Shown here in pieces: positions 57,417-64,000 of a stretch of DNA of 64,000 bases (positions within the stretch are counted from its first letter, which is position 1; every line of letters starts with the position of its first letter). The position numbers and the translations under genes are program-made. The stretch spans positions 1 through 64,000 of the IMG/VR virus record IMGVR_UViG_3300010401_000640; one strand, given 5' to 3'. Source of the DNA: a virus. The notes below the pieces were generated by a model, which was not told the origin of the DNA, searched no databases, and saw only the letters and a list, made by a program, of their open reading frames with translations.

Positions 57417-57760
57417 TTATCTTCGCACCGCGAACAATTGAATGGACCTCGGAGGATGCGCTCCGGTTGAAAGAGTTTCTCAACTCCCCGACCGGCACCC
57501 GCCTCTTGCAGTTTCTCGACATCACCGGGCCGGAAATTCTGGATGGCTCGCACAAGAACAAGGCGCTGGTAGCGTCCGGCCGGGTGGCCCAGCACCAGGA
57601 GACCCTCGAGACGATTTTCAAGCTGACTTATGAGGACCCGAACGCCCCGATGGTCCCGCCCGTGACGACCCAAAATTACCAGTCGCTGGACGATGACGCC
57701 GCGTGGGCCGAGGAGGAAAAAGCCTCGGTTGACAAACCGGCCAACGCCCCAACCTCTTAA
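57413..57760 (+). CDS. Small protein between portal and scaffold, unknown
   Basis: A 115-residue protein, MIIFAPRTIEWTSEDALR at the start, helical in the middle (LKEFLNSPTGTRLLQFLD) with an acidic, disordered end. Coupled to the portal by ATGA. Small proteins in this place are often head-completion or scaffold-linked factors; no motif confirms this. Confidence 0.55.
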   Translation: MIIFAPRTIEWTSEDALRLKEFLNSPTGTRLLQFLDITGPEILDGSHKNKALVASGRVAQHQETLETIFKLTYEDPNAPMVPPVTTQNYQSLDDDAAWAEEEKASVDKPANAPTS

Positions 57761-57784
57761 CCGCAGTAAACTACGAACCGTGCT

Positions 57785-59062
57785 ATGTCCGACACACCGC
57801 CTGACCTGTCCTCCATCCCCGCTGGGGTAACCGTCAACCCCGACCCCGCGGCCATCGCCGCTACCGGTGACGCCCTCGACGCGCTTTTCAAACCGATTGA
57901 CCAGCCGGCGGCCGAACCGAAGCCCCCGGAAGCCCCGACGCCTCCGGCTCCGGCCGCGCCTGCGCCGCCCGCCGCCCCCGCCGCTGCTACCACGCCGCCG
58001 GCCGCCCCGGCCCCCGCGACCCCGCCGGCTGCGCCCGAGCCGACGAAAGACGAGTTCGACGCAGTCCAGCTTCCGCCGCACACCAAGTCCGAGGTCTCCC
58101 AGTCTTTCGACAACCTGAAGAAGGTCTCACGCGAGCGCGTCGCCGCGGCCCAGAAGGAAAAGGAAGAGCTCGCCGCCAGGGTCAAAGAGCTGGAGACCCG
58201 CCCCGCGGTGGACCCCAAGCTCGAGGCCGAGCTGAAGGAGCTCCGCGATTTCCGCGCGAAGATGGACGTCGAAGCCGACCCTACCTTCAAGGAATTCCTC
58301 TACGAGAGCAAGGCCAACGACGAGTCGATTTGGGCCAAGCTCAAGGAGGCTGGCGCGAACGACGAAACCCTGGCGAAGATGAAGTCCATCGGGACGAAGG
58401 ACCTCGACTGGGAAATCATCCTCGAGAAGCTTCCGCCCGTGACGCGGCGCTACGTCGAGAACAAGCTTGCGGTCAACGAAGACCTCACGGACCAGCGGGC
58501 GCGCGCCATCGAGGCCGCGAAGAAGAACGCCTCCGAGTTCCTGGCCGAGCGCGAAAAGAACAGCACGCAGAGCGAGCTCGCGCACTACGCCGCGGCCGAG
58601 GAGCACTTCGGCAAGGTGTCGGTTCAGCTGCCCTGGTTCAAACTTCAGAAGGCGGAGGCCACCTCCACGCCCGAGGAAAAGGCGGCCATCGAAGCGGAGA
58701 ACAAATTTTTCCTCGACACGCAGAGCAAGGTCAAGGAGATGCTCGCCGACCCCTCGCCCCAGATGCGTTCCATTGCGGCACTCGGCTACGCGCAGATGCT
58801 CCGGCTTCAGGCCGAGATTCCCGCCATTCAGGCGGAACACGAGGCCGACAAGAAAGCGCTCAACGATGAAATTTCCAAGCTGAAGACTCAGCTCAAGGAG
58901 AAAGAGGACTTCATCGCGCGCGTGAAGGGTGCCTCGCGCACTAGCCTGCGCGACGGAAACGCTCCTACCAACCCGGGGGCCGCGGCGTCTCAGCCCACCA
59001 TCGGGGAACACGGCAGCACTGCGATTGACCGCCTTCGCGCGGAGCAACTGGCCAGCTCGTGA
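57785..59062 (+). CDS. Scaffolding-like protein
   Basis: A 425-residue protein, acidic and highly helical. An N-terminal Pro/Ala-rich segment (about 30-85) is followed by long coiled coils (about 100-180 and 340-380, for example KEKEELAARVKELETRP and NDEISKLKTQLKEKEDFI) and a Gly/Ala tail. Position between portal and capsid and the coiled-coil makeup are those of capsid assembly scaffolds. No protease domain was seen. Confidence 0.72.
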   Translation: MSDTPPDLSSIPAGVTVNPDPAAIAATGDALDALFKPIDQPAAEPKPPEAPTPPAPAAPAPPAAPAAATTPPAAPAPATPPAAPEPTKDEFDAVQLPPHTKSEVSQSFDNLKKVSRERVAAAQKEKEELAARVKELETRPAVDPKLEAELKELRDFRAKMDVEADPTFKEFLYESKANDESIWAKLKEAGANDETLAKMKSIGTKDLDWEIILEKLPPVTRRYVENKLAVNEDLTDQRARAIEAAKKNASEFLAEREKNSTQSELAHYAAAEEHFGKVSVQLPWFKLQKAEATSTPEEKAAIEAENKFFLDTQSKVKEMLADPSPQMRSIAALGYAQMLRLQAEIPAIQAEHEADKKALNDEISKLKTQLKEKEDFIARVKGASRTSLRDGNAPTNPGAAASQPTIGEHGSTAIDRLRAEQLASS

Positions 59063-59065
59063 TAG

Positions 59066-59899
59066 GTGAACACCACACTTCACGAGGGCAAGCAGGTTGA
59101 AATCCTTCTTCCGTGGTATCGGGAGGTCGCCCCGCAGGTTGCGTGGAGCGTCATGCGACTCATGGACAAGGGGCGCATCGGTGTCCGCGCGCGATGGGGC
59201 GACGCCGCGGTGTGGCACGTCCGCAACACTCTCGCGGACGAGTTTCTGCGGTCGGGGGTAGAGTGGTCCTTCTGGGTTGACGGCGATGAAATTCTTCCTT
59301 CGGGCGATGCAAAGCTTTTCAACGCTCTTACTCGACAGCATCTGCCCGACTCTTTTGCCGGGCTCAACGTCATCGACCGCCTGTTATCTCACGGCAAGAC
59401 TCTTGTGGGCGGAGTGTATTGGGGTCGCCACCCGAATAGTAAACCGATTTACGCGGAAGCGATGAACTCAGAGCGCGAGGATGCCTACGCGCGAAAAGGT
59501 CCCTATGACCTCATCAAGCCCACGGCCTGGGTTGGCTTTGGCGCAGTCCTGGTTCATCGCTCCGTTTTCCTCGACATCGAGAAGCGCTACCCGCACCTCG
59601 GGCGCAACCCGGAGACCGGCTCCGGCGGAAATTGGTTCTCGCCGAACGAGCAGGAAATCCGGCGGAACTTTGACCTGTTCGGAGACATCCTCCGGGAGAA
59701 CCTCGACCCGAACACCAAGCTGGCCAAGCTTCAAGCGCACTATGAGAGCGCGGTGAAACAATCGGCCCGCCTCGCGGTTGGGGCGGGGGAAGATGTTTCA
59801 CTCTGCCAGCGCGCTGCGGACTGCGGGCACGTTCCGCACGTCGATATGGCGCTCTATTGCGGGCACCTCGGGGACCGCGTTTACGGAAAGTTGACGTGA
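59066..59899 (+). CDS. GT-A glycosyltransferase-like protein, GTG start
   Basis: A 277-residue protein. VEWSFWVDGDEILPSGD (near 65-81) ends a hydrophobic strand with D-x-D, as in GT-A enzymes; GKTLVGGVYWGRHPNS and AWVGFGAVLVHRSVF follow in the usual order, and a late ADCGHVPHVDM could close the site. It sits between scaffold and capsid genes. It is the third glycosyltransferase of the window and shares logic with 60350. Acceptor unknown. Confidence 0.7.
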   Translation: MNTTLHEGKQVEILLPWYREVAPQVAWSVMRLMDKGRIGVRARWGDAAVWHVRNTLADEFLRSGVEWSFWVDGDEILPSGDAKLFNALTRQHLPDSFAGLNVIDRLLSHGKTLVGGVYWGRHPNSKPIYAEAMNSEREDAYARKGPYDLIKPTAWVGFGAVLVHRSVFLDIEKRYPHLGRNPETGSGGNWFSPNEQEIRRNFDLFGDILRENLDPNTKLAKLQAHYESAVKQSARLAVGAGEDVSLCQRAADCGHVPHVDMALYCGHLGDRVYGKLT

Positions 59900-60357
59900 A
59901 CAAATCCTACCAATACCCAGAATATCTTCGGGAGTGGCGGAAGAGGAACCCGGAGAAACAGAAAGCCATCAATGACCGGGCTCGAGCCAAACGGGTCGCG
60001 TCGGGGAAGCGAAAAATAGAGGGCAGGCTCTACCGAAGGAAGGTCTTATCGACCCAAGAAGGGAAACTGACCAGCAACTTGCGACGTCGAGTGAACAAGG
60101 CGGTCCGGGGGGTCCTCAAATCGGCGCGGACTGTAGAACTTCTGGGTTGCCCTGTTTGTTGGCTGGTTGTTCACCTCGAGATTCTGTTTCGTCCCGGGAT
60201 GACCTGGGAGAACTATGGAACGGTCTGGCATATCGACCACATAAAACCCTGCGCGAAGTTCAACCTCCGAGACCCAGACCAGCAGAGAGCTTGTTTTCAT
60301 TGGACGAACCTTCAGCCACTATTCGCGGAGGAGAATTGGAGAAAAGGAGATGAGTAA
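59896..60357 (+). CDS. HNH homing endonuclease, GTG start
   Basis: A 153-residue protein whose GTG overlaps the upstream stop. Basic N-terminal half (EWRKRNPEKQKAINDRARAK), then ELLGCPVCWL, FRPGMTWENYG, WHIDHIKPCAKFNL and HWTNLQPLFAEEN. It splits two glycosyltransferase genes. The last codons (gagaaaaggag) form the SD of the gene at 60350, which starts inside it. Confidence 0.88.
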   Translation: MNKSYQYPEYLREWRKRNPEKQKAINDRARAKRVASGKRKIEGRLYRRKVLSTQEGKLTSNLRRRVNKAVRGVLKSARTVELLGCPVCWLVVHLEILFRPGMTWENYGTVWHIDHIKPCAKFNLRDPDQQRACFHWTNLQPLFAEENWRKGDE

Positions 60358-61093
60358 GATTTTGTTGATGCTTCAATTCTGGGAGGGCGATAAAGAAGCA
60401 GCGATGAGGAACGCCAGATTTGTGGCAGACCTAGAGCCGGAGCACAGCGAGCGGGCAGATTTTCTTTTTTCCGCTCGGTTCGATTGCAAGCACGACCAAG
60501 CCACGATTGATTATGTGGCGAAGAAATTCAATGTCTTCGTGTTCACCAATAAAAATCGACGTGCGGAGGGTTGGCCATTCGCTTGTAATGAGCTGTTCTA
60601 TGGCACTGTGGACCATGTTTACACGCAGCTTGAAGCCAAAAAAATGCCGCCGTTCAAAGCGCTTCTTGCCTTCGAGGCCGATGGCAACCCTATGTCCCCT
60701 GACTGGATTGCCCGCCTACACTCCGAATGGGACCGGCTTCACGCGAAGGGCGCGAATATGGTGGGGGCGCTGATACCCCCGGGCCCGAAAGAGACGGATG
60801 GCAAGCACATTAACGGCAACTGCCTTGTCTCTGGGGAGTCTGAGTATCTTCATTGGCTCGCGCGGAAAATTGGGGGGTGCCGGCCAACTGCTGGGTGGGA
60901 TTGGTTCCAGGCCCCCCTATTCAAACAGCGGGGTTGGGCTAATTGCCCTGGGATGCGAAGTTTCTGGCGGTCCCCCGCCATGCCGGCGGACGTTTTCCAG
61001 CGGCTGCGAAAGGAGGGCGTCTTTTTCGTGCATGGGGTGAAGTGCGACTCCATCCAACGACACGTCCGGGCGGCTCTTCAGAATCCGGGTTGA
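60350..61093 (+). CDS. GT-A glycosyltransferase-like protein
   Basis: A 247-residue protein, MSKILLMLQFWEGDKEAA at the start. KALLAFEADGNPMSPDWIA (near 104-122) carries an E-x-D-G site after a hydrophobic strand; GALIPPGPKETDGKHINGNC and WDWFQAPLFKQRGW resemble acceptor-binding parts of GT-A proteins. Probably related to the gene at 59066. With the epimerase and other transferases it could build a glycan on a phage or host target. Confidence 0.65.
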   Translation: MSKILLMLQFWEGDKEAAMRNARFVADLEPEHSERADFLFSARFDCKHDQATIDYVAKKFNVFVFTNKNRRAEGWPFACNELFYGTVDHVYTQLEAKKMPPFKALLAFEADGNPMSPDWIARLHSEWDRLHAKGANMVGALIPPGPKETDGKHINGNCLVSGESEYLHWLARKIGGCRPTAGWDWFQAPLFKQRGWANCPGMRSFWRSPAMPADVFQRLRKEGVFFVHGVKCDSIQRHVRAALQNPG

Positions 61094-61322
61094 CAAACCC
61101 ACCCCTCCCCACACTTCTTCCCCTGACCATACCTCGCGTCGTGGTCAAACGCGACAGGGCCTAACTCCTTGTGTTGGCTCGACAAGGCGGCTTCAACTCC
61201 CCCGAAAGAGTTGGAAAAGTCCCACGACTTAACTCGTGGAAAATTGTTGAGTTAACCCGTCGCCCAAAAAGCGACATCAAAATAGAAGGATTCAGAGACG
61301 CAAGTCTTTGATTGATAAGAAC
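61094..61322 (+). promoter_or_regulatory. Leader of the capsid gene with four stem-loops
   Basis: Four clean hairpins: gacca/tggtc (61125-61146), caactc/gagttg (61194-61213), ccacga-cttaac-tcgtgg (61222-61239) and gtcgc-ccaaaaa-gcgac (61259-61275). TTGACA at 61090-61095 could be a -35 box but no clear -10 follows. An SD-like agaagga lies at 61284-61290. The stretch is noncoding and AT-richer than its surroundings, probably the promoter and structured 5' UTR of a strongly expressed gene. Confidence 0.6.
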
Positions 61323-62603
61323 ATGGGAGATTGCATCACCCCGGCACAGGTCTCGGACATAGCCCAAAAGGATACGCAGCGTTTGGTAGGGGCCATCGCT
61401 AAGACGTTGGCAGCCAACGCCCCGTTCATGAACGTCATCGGAGGCGGAGTTTTCCCCTCAGGCGTTTCTGACGAAATCCGAACGAGTGTTCAACTCCAGG
61501 CGGCCCCTGGCGACTCTCTGGCCCTGCCCGAGTTTGTCTGCGATACCGACCTCTGCGGGACCCGCGGCCACCAAGACCTCACCGACGCCATCAACTACAT
61601 CTCTCGACTTGAATCGAAGCGTGGTTTTGGGCCTCGCGTCTGCGTCAAGAAAGGTTACGCGGCCTTCAAGACGAGCTACCTCGCCTCCGAGGACTCGCTC
61701 AAGAAGCTCGTCACCCAATACATCAACTCCGACATCCGCGCCCAGCTTTACCTGCGCTCGGCCTCGAAGTTCACCGCAGTCGCCGGTTACGATTTCAACT
61801 CGCTCTTCACGGGTGGCGTTGAGACTGACATCGGTGTCAAGTTCGCGCCGCTGCTCCCCACCGGCCCAATGTCCTTCAAGGCGCTGCATTTCATCGCCCG
61901 CTACATCAAGGAGAACCTGTTCGCCGAGATGTTCGACGCCGGCGACAAGGGCAGCCCGCACTTCCGCGTCATCGCGTCCGCCGACCAGATTGAACTGTTC
62001 CGCGCCGAATCCGGCGTGAAGGACATCCTTCAGTCCTACGTCACGGGCGGCTACAAGCAGGGCGAGCTCTCACTCGCCGGCTACAGCTGGGAAACGGCTC
62101 CCGCCTACCGCGGCCTTGCGTTCGGTATCGACCAGCGCCCGCTGCGCGCCACCGGTTTCAAGGCCAACGGCACGCTGAACCTCGTGGACCCCGTCACCAT
62201 CGTGACGAACGCCACGAAGAACACGGCCTACGCCAAGCCGAATCCGTCCTGGCTCACCGCCGACTATGAGGTCCTTTTCCTCCTGGCCGACATGAGTTTC
62301 GAGCGCCTCGTCCCCGAGCGTTATGTCGGTGAAGGCACGTTCAAGTTCGCGCCCCAGCTCTACATGGGCGAACTCGAGTGGCACTACCAAATCGACAACG
62401 ACTGCAACGTCTATGGCGATTTCGGTTGGCACAAATACCAAATCATCCGGGCCTACAAGCCCATCCGGCCGCAGTTCGTGGTTCCGATTCTGTATCGGCG
62501 CTGCACCGCGGACCTCGGTCTGCCCGACTGCGCGGTTCCGTCCAGCTCCAGCTTCTCTGGTTCTGACGCGTTCACCACGGTCGGTGTCACCTGCTCGGCC
62601 TAA
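61323..62603 (+). CDS. Major capsid protein
   Basis: A 426-residue protein preceded by a structured leader and following the scaffold. Mixed alpha/beta throughout with a long helix after residue 110 (ASEDSLKKLVTQYINSDI), as in HK97-fold coat proteins, and even codon use of a highly expressed gene. Cys residues are unusually common (for example VCDTDLCGTRG). The start is uncertain: ATG 61323 or TTG 61308; the good SD at 61284 is rather far from both. Identity rests on gene order and size. Confidence 0.75.
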   Translation: MGDCITPAQVSDIAQKDTQRLVGAIAKTLAANAPFMNVIGGGVFPSGVSDEIRTSVQLQAAPGDSLALPEFVCDTDLCGTRGHQDLTDAINYISRLESKRGFGPRVCVKKGYAAFKTSYLASEDSLKKLVTQYINSDIRAQLYLRSASKFTAVAGYDFNSLFTGGVETDIGVKFAPLLPTGPMSFKALHFIARYIKENLFAEMFDAGDKGSPHFRVIASADQIELFRAESGVKDILQSYVTGGYKQGELSLAGYSWETAPAYRGLAFGIDQRPLRATGFKANGTLNLVDPVTIVTNATKNTAYAKPNPSWLTADYEVLFLLADMSFERLVPERYVGEGTFKFAPQLYMGELEWHYQIDNDCNVYGDFGWHKYQIIRAYKPIRPQFVVPILYRRCTADLGLPDCAVPSSSSFSGSDAFTTVGVTCSA

Positions 62604-62621
62604 TTGCCGGGGTAACAATCT

Positions 62622-62648
62622 GGGGAGAGGCGTCAAAAACCTCTCCCC
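62622..62648 (+). other. Intergenic stem-loop after the capsid gene
   Basis: ggggagagg (62622-62630) and cctctcccc (62640-62648) pair perfectly with a nine-base loop. No T tract follows, so it is more likely an mRNA processing or stability element that separates capsid from the next gene than a terminator. Confidence 0.65.
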
Positions 62649-62669
62649 AAACCCAATCCCACTACCATC

Positions 62670-62876
62670 ATGGCTGAGTTTGTTGAATACGGACTGCACG
62701 ACCAGGAATGGCCCACGCTCGCGAAAGCGGCGAACGCCAAGTTCGGTCTGCACCTGTCCACCGCCGACGACGCGATTCGAGTTCTTGTTGCGGTCCTCAC
62801 GTCCTTGGGCGTGGCCGCGAAAAATACGGAGACCCTCGACAGCTTGCTCGTCAAGCTCCTCAACCGGGTTTCTTAA
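62670..62876 (+). CDS. Small head- or fibre-associated protein, unknown
   Basis: A 68-residue helical protein, MAEFVEYGLHDQEWPTLA at the start and ETLDSLLVKLLNRVS at the end. Its last residues recall the L-L-x-K-L segments of the two genes at 63482 and 63646. It lies directly before a strong terminator. Confidence 0.58.
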   Translation: MAEFVEYGLHDQEWPTLAKAANAKFGLHLSTADDAIRVLVAVLTSLGVAAKNTETLDSLLVKLLNRVS

Positions 62877-62921
62877 CACTGTCGGTGTTGCTTTGCACGC
62901 AGCAGCGCCGGTTCGTAGGAG

Positions 62922-62953
62922 CCCCGCAGGCCGTCAGGTTTGCGGGGTTTTAA
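62922..62953 (+). terminator. Rho-independent terminator
   Basis: ccccgca (62922-62928) and tgcgggg (62941-62947) pair perfectly, followed by ttttaattt. It ends the capsid transcript. Confidence 0.9.
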
Positions 62954-62994
62954 TTTCGGTTGACGGGGGCGGGGAATCGGAACCTATTGTAGGA

Positions 62995-63492
62995 ATGCCG
63001 GACACGACCTTCATTTACGTTTTGAATGACCCGCGAACCGGGGAAACCCGGTATCTTGGGAAATCGGACCGGCCAACTCACCGTTTTTGGCAGCACACCT
63101 CCTCTCGGGTAAAAACCCCGACGGCCTGCTGGATTCGAGGACTCAAGTCCCTCGGGATGCGACCCGTGCTAGAGGTCCTCGACGAGGTTCCGACGTCTCA
63201 GTGGCAATTTTGGGAGCAGGAATACATTCGGGTTTTTCGGATGATTGGCGTCAGGCTCTTGAACCTCGAAGAGGGGGGAAGGGGCGGGACCAACTCTCCT
63301 AAATCTCCGGAGCACCGAGAAAAAATCCGGGTCGCCAACCTCGGTCGGGTCCCGTCTACGGAGCACCGAGAAAAGACACGGCGCTCCTTGCTTGGGAAGA
63401 GGAACCCGCAGTGGGGAAAACCCCACACGCCGGAGACCAAGGAAAAAATCCGCCGAGCCAAACTGTCAAAAAAGGAACTCCATGTTTTCTGA
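62995..63492 (+). CDS. GIY-YIG homing endonuclease with NUMOD3 repeats
   Basis: A 165-residue protein. The N-terminal domain has FIYVLNDPRTGETRYLGKSDRPTHRFWQH cut here in function: a GIY-YIG variant (IYV...RYLG) with the conserved R and later E in WEQEYI. Three NUMOD3-like DNA-binding repeats (SPEHREKIRVANLG, STEHREKTRRSLLG, TPETKEKIRRAKL) form the C-terminus. This is the layout of T4 Seg-like and intron homing enzymes. Its last codons contain aaaagga, the SD of the next gene. Confidence 0.9.
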   Translation: MPDTTFIYVLNDPRTGETRYLGKSDRPTHRFWQHTSSRVKTPTACWIRGLKSLGMRPVLEVLDEVPTSQWQFWEQEYIRVFRMIGVRLLNLEEGGRGGTNSPKSPEHREKIRVANLGRVPSTEHREKTRRSLLGKRNPQWGKPHTPETKEKIRRAKLSKKELHVF

Positions 63493-63646
63493 CCCAACGC
63501 CCGTTTGGGGCGACACGGACAACGTCCTGCTCTTGAAGATTTGCCAGCTGGCGAACGCCGCGCTCTCGGCGAACCACCCGCCCGCGCCGGGGGATTCGAA
63601 CAACACCCTCCTCTTTAAACTCGCCCACATTTTCAACGGAACCTAA
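63482..63646 (+). CDS. Small protein with repeated G-D-x-x-N-x-L-L motif
   Basis: A 54-residue protein with WGDTDNVLLLKICQLANA near the start and PGDSNNTLLFKLAHIFN near the end, two copies of the same motif. The next gene begins with LGDSDNNLLFKIAASL, a third copy. Perhaps a short helix used for docking fibre or head proteins. Start overlaps the GIY-YIG gene by 11 bases; stop overlaps the fibre start (TAATG). Confidence 0.6.
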   Translation: MFSDPTPVWGDTDNVLLLKICQLANAALSANHPPAPGDSNNTLLFKLAHIFNGT

Positions 63647-64000
63647 TGAACAACACCCCACGGCTCGGAGATTCCGACAACAACCTGCTTTTCAAAATCG
63701 CGGCCTCGCTCGATGCAGGCGCGACCGGCGGCCTCACTCAGGTAGTCGCCGATGCCCGGTATGTCTTGAAGTCCGGAGACACCATGACCGGCGCGCTTGT
63801 CGTGCAGGGCGCGCTCACTGGCCGAACTTTCGTCAACTCCACCGGCAACGCGTCTTTCGTCACTGATGACTCGGCCACCACCTTCGCCTATTTCCTGATT
63901 TTCAAGAAGCGCGGCACTACAGGAGATGTCACCGCCGCGGTCACGAACAACAGCGAGCTGGGGACGATGGCTTTTCAGGCCTGGAACGGCACCGCGTATG
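63646..64000 (+). CDS. Tail fibre protein, N-terminal part
   Basis: The first 118 residues of a gene that runs off the window end. Begins MNNTPRLGDSDNNLLFKI, then YVLKSGDTMTGALVVQG, the repeat unit common in phage tail fibres (G-D-T-M-T-G-x-L), followed by beta-rich sequence. It likely encodes a fibre or fibre-adaptor. With the collar protein at base 1 it suggests that the structural region continues across the window ends. Confidence 0.78.
   Translation, partial: MNNTPRLGDSDNNLLFKIAASLDAGATGGLTQVVADARYVLKSGDTMTGALVVQGALTGRTFVNSTGNASFVTDDSATTFAYFLIFKKRGTTGDVTAAVTNNSELGTMAFQAWNGTAY

Noticed and set aside
62622-62648. Rho-independent terminator after the capsid gene
   Set aside because: Perfect hairpin but no T tract on either strand; listed only as a stem-loop.

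Overview
This window is a GC-rich stretch of a tailed double-stranded DNA bacteriophage genome. Both ends cut through tail-fibre type genes, so it is a piece of a larger or circular genome. The evidence is a complete set of phage hallmarks: small and large terminase, portal, scaffold-like protein, major capsid protein, tail collar and fibre proteins, very long internal virion-type proteins, and a replication module with a family A DNA polymerase and a primase-helicase. The long portal and the internal proteins suggest a short-tailed (podovirus-like) particle, but no tail tube or tape measure gene was recognised to test this. The host is unknown. Shine-Dalgarno sites are clear and the genetic code is standard.

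Layout. (1) 1-15177, plus strand: virion proteins. These are a tail collar protein, a 2-oxoglutarate oxygenase, an acetyltransferase, three presumed internal or ejection proteins (one of 1689 residues with an HELYH metallopeptidase motif), and a collagen-like (Gly-Pro-Thr) fibre. (2) 43650-15137, minus strand: about 28 kb of tightly packed, mostly ATGA-coupled genes. Nearest 43.6 kb lie dozens of tiny unknown genes, many of them membrane proteins. Further left come nucleotide and DNA metabolism genes (dNMP kinase, HD protein, nucleotidyltransferase, PD-(D/E)XK nuclease, DNA polymerase, primase-helicase, sigma factor, RuvC-like resolvase, metallophosphoesterase). The strand ends with a stable-RNA locus, a UvrD-like helicase and a glycosyltransferase. 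(3) 43688-43791: a control region with a perfect 22-bp inverted repeat between the two transcription directions. (4) 43867-50099, plus strand: small terminase, small unknown genes, a compact serine recombinase, a SprT-like protein, a tRNA-Met and a poorly coding RNA-like stretch. (5) 50111-64000, plus strand: sugar epimerase, three glycosyltransferase-like genes, large terminase, portal, scaffold-like protein, capsid and the start of a tail fibre.

Two themes run through the window. Eleven free-standing homing-endonuclease-type genes (HNH, endonuclease VII-like, HNH-AP2 and GIY-YIG) plus one HNH relic are wedged between functional genes, and many carry the ribosome-binding site of the next gene in their last codons. 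There is also a protein and surface modification theme: an oxygenase, a nucleotide-sugar epimerase and four glycosyltransferase-like genes are scattered among the virion genes of a phage with a collagen-like fibre. This makes hydroxylation or glycosylation of the fibre a testable idea.

Functions below rest on motifs read by eye. No database search was run, and small genes without recognised motifs are given as unknown.
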